Positions 26,225 to 32,731 of a stretch of 64,000 nt of DNA are shown piece by piece (positions within the stretch are counted from its first letter, which is position 1; every line of letters begins with the position of its first letter). The notes beneath the pieces were generated by a model that did no database searches, was not told the DNA's origin, and was given only the letters and a program-made list of their open reading frames with translations. This DNA comes from Algibacter pacificus. Lineage in GTDB: Bacteria > Bacteroidota > Bacteroidia > Flavobacteriales > Flavobacteriaceae. Both the position numbers and the translations under genes were made by a program. The DNA is taken from NCBI RefSeq assembly GCF_008033385.1, contig NZ_VOGY01000003.1, positions 372,001 to 436,000 on the forward strand, in the 5' to 3' direction.

Positions 26225-27766
26225 ATGGCAAATCAAGATGATAAATTTAAAAAGGTAATATCGCACGCAAAGGAATACGGGTATGTATTTCAAAGTAGCG
26301 AAATATACGACGGTTTAAGTGCCGTTTACGACTACGCCCAAAATGGTGCGGAGTTAAAGAAAAATATACGTGACTATTGGTGGAAAGCCATGGTGCAAAT
26401 GAATGAAAATATTGTTGGTATTGATGCCGCAATATTTATGCATCCAACTACTTGGAAGGCTTCTGGCCACGTCGATGCGTTTAACGATCCTTTAATTGAC
26501 AATAAAGACTCGAAAAAGCGCTACCGTGCCGATGTTTTAATTGAAGATTATTGTGCGAAAATTGAAGCTAAAATAGAGAAAGAAGTTACTAAAGCAGCAA
26601 AACGTTTTGGTGATGCTTTTAATAAAGAAGAATTTTTAGCGACCAACGGACGTGTTGTTGGATATCAAGAAAAAATAAATGCTACGCTTTCGCGGATGGG
26701 ACAATCTTTGGAAAAAGAAGATCTTGCAGATGTTAAAGCCTTAATTGAAGAATTAGGAATTGCCGATCCATTAACAGGAAGTAAAAACTGGACCGATGTT
26801 AAGCAATTTAACTTGATGTTTGGAACCAAACTTGGTGCTTCTGCCGAATCGGCAATGGATTTATATTTACGTCCAGAAACGGCTCAAGGTATTTTTGTGA
26901 ATTTTTTAAACGTTCAGAAAACGGGACGTATGAAAATCCCTTTTGGAATTGCACAAACCGGAAAAGCCTTTAGAAATGAAATTGTTGCAAGACAGTTTAT
27001 TTTTAGAATGCGTGAGTTTGAACAAATGGAAATGCAATTTTTCATTAAACCAGGTACGCAAGTAGAGTGGTACAACCATTGGAAAGAGACCCGTATGAAA
27101 TGGCATTTATCTTTAGGGATGGGTGCGGATAATTACCGTTTTCACGACCATGATAAATTAGCGCATTATGCAGATGCTGCTGCTGATATTGAGTTTAAAT
27201 TCCCGTTTGGATTTAAAGAATTGGAAGGAATTCACTCAAGAACAGATTTCGATTTAAAAGCGCACGAAAAACATTCTGGAAAGAAATTACAATATTTCGA
27301 TCACGAAGACAATAAAAGCTATACGCCATACGTGTTAGAAACCTCTATTGGTTTAGATCGTATGTTTTTAGCAGTATTCTCTAATTCACTACAAGAAGAA
27401 GAATTAGAAAACGGAACCACTAGAACGGTTTTAAAATTACCAAGTGTATTAGCGCCTGTAAAAGCGGCTATTTTACCATTGGTTAAAAAGGACGGTTTAC
27501 CTGAAGTAGCGCGTAAAATTGTAGAAGAATTGAAATGGGATTTCAACGTAATTTACGATGAAAAAGATGCAGTAGGACGTCGTTACAGAAGGCAAGATGC
27601 TAACGGAACACCGTTTTGTATTACGGTAGATCACGATACTTTAAAAGATAACATGGTAACTATTCGCCATAGAGATACTATGGAGCAGGAACGTGTTAAT
27701 ATTTCTGATCTACAAAAAATCATAAAACATGAAGTAGATGTACGTTCTTGGTTGATGAAGATGTAA
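26225..27766 (+). CDS. glyS: Glycyl-tRNA synthetase, single-chain type
   Basis: The 513-residue class II synthetase of the alpha2 type starts MANQDDKFKKVISHAKEYG. Class II motif 2 is seen in GKAFRNEIVARQFIFRMREF and motif 3 in ETSIGLDRMFLAVFSN; the anticodon-binding domain follows from about residue 400. It charges tRNA-Gly. Length and order agree with the family. It is single and divergent from comF. Confidence 0.97.
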   Translation: MANQDDKFKKVISHAKEYGYVFQSSEIYDGLSAVYDYAQNGAELKKNIRDYWWKAMVQMNENIVGIDAAIFMHPTTWKASGHVDAFNDPLIDNKDSKKRYRADVLIEDYCAKIEAKIEKEVTKAAKRFGDAFNKEEFLATNGRVVGYQEKINATLSRMGQSLEKEDLADVKALIEELGIADPLTGSKNWTDVKQFNLMFGTKLGASAESAMDLYLRPETAQGIFVNFLNVQKTGRMKIPFGIAQTGKAFRNEIVARQFIFRMREFEQMEMQFFIKPGTQVEWYNHWKETRMKWHLSLGMGADNYRFHDHDKLAHYADAAADIEFKFPFGFKELEGIHSRTDFDLKAHEKHSGKKLQYFDHEDNKSYTPYVLETSIGLDRMFLAVFSNSLQEEELENGTTRTVLKLPSVLAPVKAAILPLVKKDGLPEVARKIVEELKWDFNVIYDEKDAVGRRYRRQDANGTPFCITVDHDTLKDNMVTIRHRDTMEQERVNISDLQKIIKHEVDVRSWLMKM

Positions 27767-27796
27767 ACACTAAGTTTATCAAATTTGTATTTTATT

Positions 27797-27836
27797 AAAA
27801 CCCTCTATTGAATTTAATTCAGTTGAGGGTTTTGCT
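27797..27836 (+). terminator. Terminator after glyS
   Basis: AAAACCCTC (27797-27805) pairs with GAGGGTTTT (27825-27833), with further pairing inside the loop (ATTGAAT with ATTCA). Confidence 0.75.
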
Positions 27837-27930
27837 TTAGTTTTAAAATATTGAATGTAGTTTATTAAACGTTTTTTATGATTTACGTTCGGTGTTTGTA
27901 GTACCTTATTTTTGTTGAGCAATTAAAAAA

Positions 27931-27962
27931 AACCGCTGAAAATCAATTGATTAACAACGGTT
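27931..27962. repeat. Imperfect 32-base palindrome beside the left attachment site
   Basis: AACCG and CGGTT ends surround a perfect central AATCAATTGATT, with three mismatched pairs between. It ends 3 bases before the att repeat. It could be a recombinase or host-factor site, or a terminator. The role is unknown. Confidence 0.45.
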
Positions 27963-27965
27963 AAA

Positions 27966-27981
27966 GTACTCAAGGCGGGAA
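27966..27981. repeat. Left att direct repeat (displaced tRNA 3' end)
   Basis: These 16 bases are identical to the tRNA-Leu end at 32506-32521; similarity then decays within the T-arm. A reverse-oriented GCCTTGA at 28027-28033 matches TCAAGGC of the repeat and may be a second core-type site. Confidence 0.75.
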
Positions 27982-28119
27982 CGAAACCCACTTAATTTAG
28001 ATAGTTTCTTAAACCTTATAAAAACAGCCTTGAACACTTGATTTTATTACTAGTTACAGCGTTTTTTAATAAGGTGTGAAATAAGTATAAGTTAGAGGTA
28101 ATTCATATAAATATTGAAA

Positions 28120-28140
28120 ATGTGGGGAAAATGTGGGGAA
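28120..28140 (+). repeat. Left paired ATGTGGGGAA repeats (putative arm sites)
   Basis: ATGTGGGGAA occurs at 28120-28129 and 28131-28140, 11 bases apart. The same pair with the same spacing and orientation is near the right end (32428-32448). Paired short repeats at both ends of an integrated element are typical of recombinase arm-type sites. Confidence 0.65.
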
Positions 28141-28155
28141 ACATTTTTATTTAAT

Positions 28156-28163
28156 TATATTTG
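28156..28163 (+). promoter_or_regulatory. -7 box of the integrase gene
   Basis: TATATTTG matches TAnnTTTG and ends 23 bases before the ATG at 28187. It is followed directly by a GAGTGTTCAAATT motif like those upstream of two other genes in the element. Confidence 0.5.
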
Positions 28164-28186
28164 AGTGTTCAAATTAATTACTTTGT

Positions 28187-29503
28187 ATGGCTACGCTAAG
28201 ATTTTTATTAAAAGGCAATAATAACCCAAGTACAATTTATGCCCGCTTTCGTCATGGGCGTAATATTGATTTTATAAAGTCAACAACCTTAGTTATAAAT
28301 CCCAAGTACTGGAATAAACCCAAAGGAACCGTTAAACAAGTTGCGGAGTTTGTAGATAAAAAGAATTTGCAAAACGATTTAAACGCGCTTCGTACAACTA
28401 TTTTAAATAGTTTTAACGATCATTATTCTAATGGTGGTATAATTAATTCAGATTGGTTTAGTCAAACCATAAAACAGCATTTTAATCAAGATAGTAAAAC
28501 AGATTTAAATTATTTACTGGACTATGCGAAATACTACAAAGAAAATTTAAACTCTAAAGTTTTAGTAAGTGGTAAAACAGGTGTTACTGCTAACACACTA
28601 AACCGATATAAAACCATTATTAATAAAGTTAAGGCGTTTGAATCTAAACAAAAAAAACGCTATACTTTTGAGAATGTTGATTTACGTTTTTATAAGGATT
28701 TCAAAAACTATCTTCTTAATGTCGAAAAACTTAGTTTAAACACCGTTGGACGTTATATAAATTATATTAAGACTATTTGTATTGATGCTGAAAAATACGG
28801 CATTAAAATAAACCGCGCTGTTTTAAGTGGTGAATTTAGAGCGACAAAAGAAAAAGTAAATTTTATTACACTTTCAGAAACCGAAATACAAACCATTTTT
28901 GAACACGATTTTAGTAAAACACCATATTTGGAAAATGCGCGCAACTGGTTAATTGTTGGTGTTTGGACTGGTGCGCGTGTTAGTGATTTATTACAGTTCA
29001 CCAGTAATAATATAAATAATGGCTTTATAGAATACACCGCAAAAAAAACGGATCAAAAAATAATACTTCCATTACACCCACACATTAAAGAAATACTTTT
29101 AAATAATGATAACCAGTTCCCGCGGGAAATTTCGGCTCAACGTTTTAACGATTATATAAAAACCGTTTGTAAAGATGCAGGACTTAAACAACTGGTTTAC
29201 GGATCTAAACAAAAGAAAATTAAAAAAAAGGTTTGGAGAAAAACTAAAGGCGAATATCCAAAACATGAGTTAGTAAGTACGCATATTTGCAGGCGTTCAT
29301 TTGCTACTAATCATTATGGAAAATTACCTACACCAGTAATAATGGCCGTAACTGGCCACACTACGGAACGTATGTTTTTAAATTATGTTGGTAAAACTGC
29401 AAAAGATAACGCCAATGTTTTAAACGATTTTTGGAACGTACAAGAACAAAAGAAACAAAATAAAACACCACAATTAAACGTAATTAAAAACCAAACGGCA
29501 TGA
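28187..29503 (+). CDS. Tyrosine recombinase (integrase)
   Basis: The 438-residue protein has an N-terminal Arm DNA-binding domain (LRFLLKGNNNPSTIYARFRHGR), a SAM-like core-binding domain (about 120-225, KDFKNYLLNVEKLSLNTVGRYI) and a C-terminal catalytic domain. The catalytic residues are visible: Arg in WTGARVSDLL, His-x-x-Arg in THICRRSF, His in TGHTTERMFLNYVG and Tyr in NYVG. It should catalyse integration and excision between the tRNA-Leu site and the element. It starts about 200 bases inside the left att repeat. Its stop overlaps the next small gene by 4 bases. Confidence 0.95.
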   Translation: MATLRFLLKGNNNPSTIYARFRHGRNIDFIKSTTLVINPKYWNKPKGTVKQVAEFVDKKNLQNDLNALRTTILNSFNDHYSNGGIINSDWFSQTIKQHFNQDSKTDLNYLLDYAKYYKENLNSKVLVSGKTGVTANTLNRYKTIINKVKAFESKQKKRYTFENVDLRFYKDFKNYLLNVEKLSLNTVGRYINYIKTICIDAEKYGIKINRAVLSGEFRATKEKVNFITLSETEIQTIFEHDFSKTPYLENARNWLIVGVWTGARVSDLLQFTSNNINNGFIEYTAKKTDQKIILPLHPHIKEILLNNDNQFPREISAQRFNDYIKTVCKDAGLKQLVYGSKQKKIKKKVWRKTKGEYPKHELVSTHICRRSFATNHYGKLPTPVIMAVTGHTTERMFLNYVGKTAKDNANVLNDFWNVQEQKKQNKTPQLNVIKNQTA

Positions 29504-29691
29504 ATAAAAAATTAGATATTACTACTTCAATTGGATTTTATTTAACTTATTTCGATTTATTACCAGTGTATAAAACAAGAGAGGATGCTTTTAATTTCTT
29601 AAATGATCAAACGGAATACATAGCAGGTCGAAAACTCTATTATAATTATTCACACTTTAGACAAGATCTTTACGGTAGTGATGAAGATTGA
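29500..29691 (+). CDS. Small protein coupled to the integrase, unknown function
   Basis: This 63-residue protein starts with an ATG overlapping the integrase stop (ATGA), so it is translated together with it. The sequence (DITTSIGFYLTYFDLLPVYK, then DQTEYIAGRKLYYNYSHFRQ) is soluble and aromatic-rich, with an acidic end. No family is recognised. Small accessory proteins next to integrases can help excision or control, but nothing here shows it. Confidence 0.6.
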   Translation: MNKKLDITTSIGFYLTYFDLLPVYKTREDAFNFLNDQTEYIAGRKLYYNYSHFRQDLYGSDED

Positions 29692-29706
29692 TTAAATTAG
29701 TATTTC

Positions 29707-29721
29707 GAATTGTTCAAAATG
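29707..29721 (+). promoter_or_regulatory. Repeated 15-base motif at the start of the unknown gene
   Basis: GAATTGTTCAAAATG occurs here, overlapping the ATG at 29719, and again at 31328-31342 upstream of the rep-like gene. A related GAGTGTTCAAATT follows the integrase -7 box at 28163. The shared position before three genes suggests a regulator site, for instance for the HTH protein of the element. Confidence 0.45.
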
Positions 29722-30477
29722 GGTATTTTAGAAGATCAAAATAAAGTTAGGCAACAAAATTTAGATTTTTTGGTAAACTATGCTAAAAAACTATTTAATG
29801 ATTTGTTTGATAGGCATAAAACGAATATTGAAACTCTTATAACTAAGAATGTTTTTGATACGTCCGATATTAAAGAAGTTAAAATAGAACTAAAAACTAT
29901 TTTTAAAAATGTGGATATAAATATTTATTGGGGTAGTAGTCCTCCTTATAAGTTTTTTGAAAGTGTGAAAATTGAAAATAATAAATTTATTTATGATGTT
30001 GACGAAATTATAAAACCCGCTATTAATAGTCAGTTAATAAACCCTTATGAGTTAATAGAAAACAAATTTAGCAGAGGGCATGATTTTAATCAGTGGGTAG
30101 GTAATATTGTTTATACTACTAAGAAAGTTTATCTTAAATATTTACTGGAGCAATTAAAACCATCTAGTGTAAAATACAATCAAACCTATTTGTATTTATT
30201 TAAACCGTGGGGTTTTGAATTGTTTGAGTTTCTTAATGATCGTTTTGAAGGTGCTCCTGCCGAAACAGTTAAATACACAATATTATTTCATTTTTTAAAA
30301 TCTCAAGGTTTTGTAAGTGGTTTAAATGCTCGATACTTAGAGTTTGTAAAGTCAAATTATAGTAAACGTAATTTTAATAGATTAGATTTTGATGATGTTT
30401 GTAATGAAAAACTAAAGAGAAACGAACAACGTTTAAATGATATTTATCGTGAATTTTTGCAAACTCATGATTTATGA
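29719..30477 (+). CDS. Unknown protein of the tRNA-Leu element
   Basis: The 252-residue protein starts at the ATG at 29719 (MGILEDQNKVRQQNLDFLV); an upstream TTG adds only three codons. It is soluble, with a charged helical first part and a second part containing YLYLFKPWGFELFEFLNDRF, AETVKYTILFHFLKSQGF and a helical Arg/Lys-rich end. I recognise no catalytic or DNA-binding motif. It lies between the integrase unit and the excisionase, where satellites carry control or cargo genes. No function is assigned. Confidence 0.65.
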   Translation: MGILEDQNKVRQQNLDFLVNYAKKLFNDLFDRHKTNIETLITKNVFDTSDIKEVKIELKTIFKNVDINIYWGSSPPYKFFESVKIENNKFIYDVDEIIKPAINSQLINPYELIENKFSRGHDFNQWVGNIVYTTKKVYLKYLLEQLKPSSVKYNQTYLYLFKPWGFELFEFLNDRFEGAPAETVKYTILFHFLKSQGFVSGLNARYLEFVKSNYSKRNFNRLDFDDVCNEKLKRNEQRLNDIYREFLQTHDL

Positions 30478-30507
30478 GTTTGTATGAGTTTTAAATGAGT
30501 TGATGTG
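30462..30507 (+). promoter_or_regulatory. ATGAGTT repeats upstream of the excisionase gene
   Basis: ATGAGTT occurs at 30474, 30484 and 30495, spacing 10 and 11 bases, so on one face of the helix. With AACTCAT at 30462-30468 the first copy also forms a 7-bp inverted repeat around the previous stop codon. Likely binding sites of the excisionase/HTH protein or a short terminator; not shown. Confidence 0.45.
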
Positions 30508-30550
30508 AGATTATTATTGCCATAACATTAATAATAAAACATTATAAGTT

Positions 30551-30832
30551 ATGGAATCAATTCAATTTATCGGTACAAGTCCAAACGCTTTAGCAAACCT
30601 AATTGATGAAAAAATTAAATCTCAATTAGATGAACTAAAAACAAAATTCACTTTAAAGGAGCCTGATGATTTTCTTACACGTAAAGAAACGGCCGAACTA
30701 CTAAAAATTTCTTACGTCTGTTTGCACGATTGGTGTAATAAGGGGATTTTGCACCCTTATAAAATGGGGAACAAAACGTATTTTTCACGTAAAGAAATAA
30801 CCGAAACAATGTTTAACTCAAATAAACAATAA
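30551..30832 (+). CDS. Helix-turn-helix excisionase-like protein
   Basis: The 93-residue protein has an N-terminal helical part and a C-terminal MerR/excisionase-type HTH (about residues 40-90): DFLTRKETAELLKISYVCLH, then DWCNKGILHPYKMGNKTYFS. The recognition-helix and wing pattern is that of HTH_17 proteins that bend DNA in excision and often control their own operon. It starts 73 bases after the previous gene and is followed by a gene only 4 bases on, so the two are co-transcribed. Confidence 0.85.
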   Translation: MESIQFIGTSPNALANLIDEKIKSQLDELKTKFTLKEPDDFLTRKETAELLKISYVCLHDWCNKGILHPYKMGNKTYFSRKEITETMFNSNKQ

Positions 30833-30836
30833 GGTT

Positions 30837-31298
30837 ATGAAAACGGCAAACATAAAATTTACTAGGGCAATTTATAATCTTAAATCAATCAATAAAGATG
30901 AAACGGTAAGAGATTATACACTACTTAAAACGGATCTGGAGCAAAACGAAATTTTCACAGATATTATACGAATTGAAAAAGATAACGGCTTCCATGATCG
31001 GAGCCGAAAATTTGAACATTATTTATATTTAAGAAATTGCACCAACTGGAAACGCTGTTCAAAAACTGGATTAGCATTTACACAAAAAAATAATGTTTTC
31101 GAAGGTAATATTTCGCGAGTTGTAGAACTGCAAACCAAAAACAAAAAAGGTAAAGATTTTGAAACCCCACAACATTTTGTAATAGTTCAATTTTTAGAGA
31201 ATAAAAATATTATTGTGCTTGATGTATTTGAGAATTTTTACCCACAGTCCAAAGAGTTATTAAATAAATTTATTGCTGAACATAAGTTATACAGATAA
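30837..31298 (+). CDS. Unknown protein, co-transcribed with the excisionase
   Basis: The 153-residue protein starts 4 bases after the excisionase stop. It is soluble and basic. Visible parts are KFEHYLYLRNCTNWKRCSKT, a GNISRVVELQTKNKKG strand and the C-terminal FVIVQFLENKNIIVLDVFEN. No family or active-site pattern is recognised. A hairpin follows the stop. It is a cargo or control candidate of the element; no function is claimed. Confidence 0.6.
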   Translation: MKTANIKFTRAIYNLKSINKDETVRDYTLLKTDLEQNEIFTDIIRIEKDNGFHDRSRKFEHYLYLRNCTNWKRCSKTGLAFTQKNNVFEGNISRVVELQTKNKKGKDFETPQHFVIVQFLENKNIIVLDVFENFYPQSKELLNKFIAEHKLYR

Positions 31299-31300
31299 AA

Positions 31301-31329
31301 AAAGGAGCATTTTTAAAGTGCTCCTTTGA
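31301..31329 (+). terminator. Hairpin after the 153-residue gene
   Basis: AAAGGAGCA (31301-31309) pairs perfectly with TGCTCCTTT (31319-31327), but the T stretch is short, so termination may be partial. Confidence 0.55.
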
Positions 31330-31342
31330 ATTGTTCAAAATG
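31328..31342 (+). promoter_or_regulatory. Second copy of the 15-base motif, upstream of the rep-like gene
   Basis: GAATTGTTCAAAATG is identical to the copy at 29707-29721. It lies 38 bases before the ATG at 31381, a place suited to a repressor or activator. Confidence 0.45.
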
Positions 31343-31380
31343 TTGTACTAACTAGGCATCGTTAACACAAGGTAAATTTA

Positions 31381-32007
31381 ATGAAAAAAAACAATAAACC
31401 GCTAAAGAAGGTTGTTAAGAACTGTAAGAACTTCAATTTTGCTTCTTATGTTAATTACAAGGCTTTTAAAGATTATCACGTAAAACACGGGATTGATGAC
31501 GAATATATGACTTCAAATTATTGCGTGCTGTTGGCTTATATTATTGAAAATTTTCAGAAAAACAGTAATATGCCACGTATCAAAAGAAATGGTTTAGATT
31601 ACGCTTTAATGAATACTGGGTTTATACTAGAAAATTTAATTTATTTACGCATTGAATCAAGGTCGTTAAAAAGTTATATAAAGGTGCTCAAGGATAACGG
31701 AATTATAAAAGTTTGGATTGAAGATGAAAATAATCGTTTCATTCATGTTAACCCCGATCTTATTAAACTTTGTTATGAAATGGATTATTCAACACGTCCA
31801 ATTAATTTTTTAATAAAAAATAAACCTGAATTATGGAAGGCCTTTGCTTGTGAATGGGAACCGCATTTTAAATCTAAAGAAGATTTTAAAAAGTTTTGTG
31901 ATTACTTCAATGACGAAAGAGATATGCAAGGGTATAATAATAATACTAAAAATATTTATGATCATTTAGTAAATGCAGTTAGGCGAAATCTTTACGGCAA
32001 AAAATAA
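31381..32007 (+). CDS. Winged-helix replication-initiator-like protein
   Basis: The 208-residue basic protein contains a winged-helix-type domain (about residues 40-130): SNYCVLLAYIIENFQKNSN, then LRIESRSLKSYIKVLKDNGI and the wing KVWIEDENNRFIHVN. The Lys/Arg-rich N-terminus and a charged C-terminal helix flank it. Similar domains occur in phage and plasmid replication initiators, which bind iterons near their genes. Three 23-base iterons start 14 bases after its stop. A plain DNA-binding regulator is the alternative. No relaxase or nickase motif is seen. Confidence 0.6.
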   Translation: MKKNNKPLKKVVKNCKNFNFASYVNYKAFKDYHVKHGIDDEYMTSNYCVLLAYIIENFQKNSNMPRIKRNGLDYALMNTGFILENLIYLRIESRSLKSYIKVLKDNGIIKVWIEDENNRFIHVNPDLIKLCYEMDYSTRPINFLIKNKPELWKAFACEWEPHFKSKEDFKKFCDYFNDERDMQGYNNNTKNIYDHLVNAVRRNLYGKK

Positions 32008-32020
32008 TAACTATGCAATG

Positions 32021-32089
32021 AGTTTCACACCTCCTATGTTATAAGTTTCACACCTCCTATGCAGTAGGTTTCACCAATTATATATATAA
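32021..32089 (+). repeat. Three 23-base iterons, putative replication origin
   Basis: AGTTTCACACCTCCTATG occurs at 32021 and 32044, and GGTTTCACC at 32067: exact 23-base spacing. An AT-only run (TTATATATATAATAAATAAG region, 32077-32100) follows and could melt. GGGGTA motifs at 32123, 32155 and 32162 lie beyond. Iterons, an AT stretch and an adjacent winged-helix gene form the usual layout of a Rep-dependent origin; this is inferred. Confidence 0.6.
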
Positions 32090-32427
32090 TAAATAAGAAA
32101 TATTATAAGTGAGTGTATAAAAGGGGTAATCGTGCTTTTTTACAATGAATTAAAGGGGTATGGGGTAAAATCTATAAGTGTATTTGAGCCTTTACATCGT
32201 CTGATAGTCAGTATTTTACTGAATGGAAATATTAGGTAGGGGGGGGTAATTGAATATTAATAACAGTAGTAGATGTTTAATAAATCAAATAAATTTCATT
32301 TATCAAGGATTGAATAATGAACTACTCTTTAAGAGGGCTAGGATATAAAATGTAAAACTAAAGAGATTTCAGTTATGCAGGAAGGAACAATGTTAATTAG
32401 TTAATAACAATAATAGAATATGTAAAT
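32090..32427. other. Non-coding right part of the element
   Basis: This AT-rich stretch carries GGGGTA motifs and a G run (32237-32244) but no supported gene. It may contain part of the replication origin or transcription-control signals. Confidence 0.4.
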
Positions 32428-32448
32428 ATGTGGGGAATATGTGGGGAA
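32428..32448 (+). repeat. Right paired ATGTGGGGAA repeats (putative arm sites)
   Basis: ATGTGGGGAA at 32428-32437 and 32439-32448 repeats the left pair (28120-28140) with the same 11-base spacing and the same orientation. Confidence 0.65.
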
Positions 32449-32453
32449 AATAA

Positions 32454-32492
32454 AAACCCCTTATTTGCTTAAACGTTGCAAATAGGGGGTTT
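32454..32492. terminator. Terminator-like hairpin at the right end of the element
   Basis: AAACCCCTTATTTGC (32454-32468) pairs with GCAAATAGGGGGTTT (32478-32492), with one offset. It sits between the element and the tRNA and would stop transcription from the tRNA or the element. Confidence 0.6.
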
Positions 32493-32505
32493 ATTTGAAT
32501 TATTT

Positions 32506-32521
32506 GTACTCAAGGCGGGAA
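32506..32521. repeat. Right att direct repeat (within tRNA-Leu)
   Basis: The 16 bases GTACTCAAGGCGGGAA are the tRNA 3' end plus discriminator region, identical to the left repeat. Confidence 0.75.
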
Positions 32522-32586
32522 TCGAACCCGCACTCCGAAGAATCGGATTTTGAATCCGACGTGTCTACCAATTCCACCACTTGAGC
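32507..32586 (-). tRNA. tRNA-Leu (CAA anticodon)
   Basis: On the minus strand the sequence folds as a tRNA: acceptor GCTCAAG with CTTGAGT (G-U at the first pair), D-arm with GGAATTGGTAGACAC typical of tRNA-Leu, anticodon stem TCGGA/TCCGA with loop TTCAAAA, short extra arm, T-arm GCGGGTTCGATTCCCGC. The anticodon CAA reads UUG. CCA is not encoded. The 3' end is the target of the integrated element. Confidence 0.92.
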
Positions 32587-32670
32587 GTTTGGAGGTGCAA
32601 AAATATATATTTTTTCGATATATAACCCAAAAAAAAGGGAACAATATACATTTTAGGTGAAAAAAAACCA

Positions 32671-32678
32671 TAAATTTG
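32671..32678 (+). promoter_or_regulatory. prs: -7 box of prs
   Basis: TAAATTTG matches TAnnTTTG and lies 53 bases before the prs ATG. The -33 element is not evident. Confidence 0.5.
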
Positions 32679-32731
32679 CAGCCTGTTTATAACAAGAGGT
32701 ATTTTACCACTATCAAAAACAACACATTATC

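Larger units (their letters stand above)
27966..32521. mobile_element. Compact integrated element at tRNA-Leu(CAA), about 4.5 kb
   Basis: The 16-base sequence GTACTCAAGGCGGGAA, which is the tRNA 3' end and T-arm, occurs at both ends (27966-27981 and 32506-32521) as direct repeats. The intact tRNA is at the right. Between them are a tyrosine recombinase next to the left att site, an excisionase-like HTH gene, a winged-helix rep-like gene with iterons, and three unknown genes, all plus strand. No relaxase, conjugation, terminase or capsid gene is seen. This fits a phage-satellite-like or minimal integrative element. Confidence 0.8.

Noticed and set aside
27966-32521. Integrative conjugative element
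   Set aside because: No relaxase, coupling protein or transfer gene is present in the 4.5 kb.
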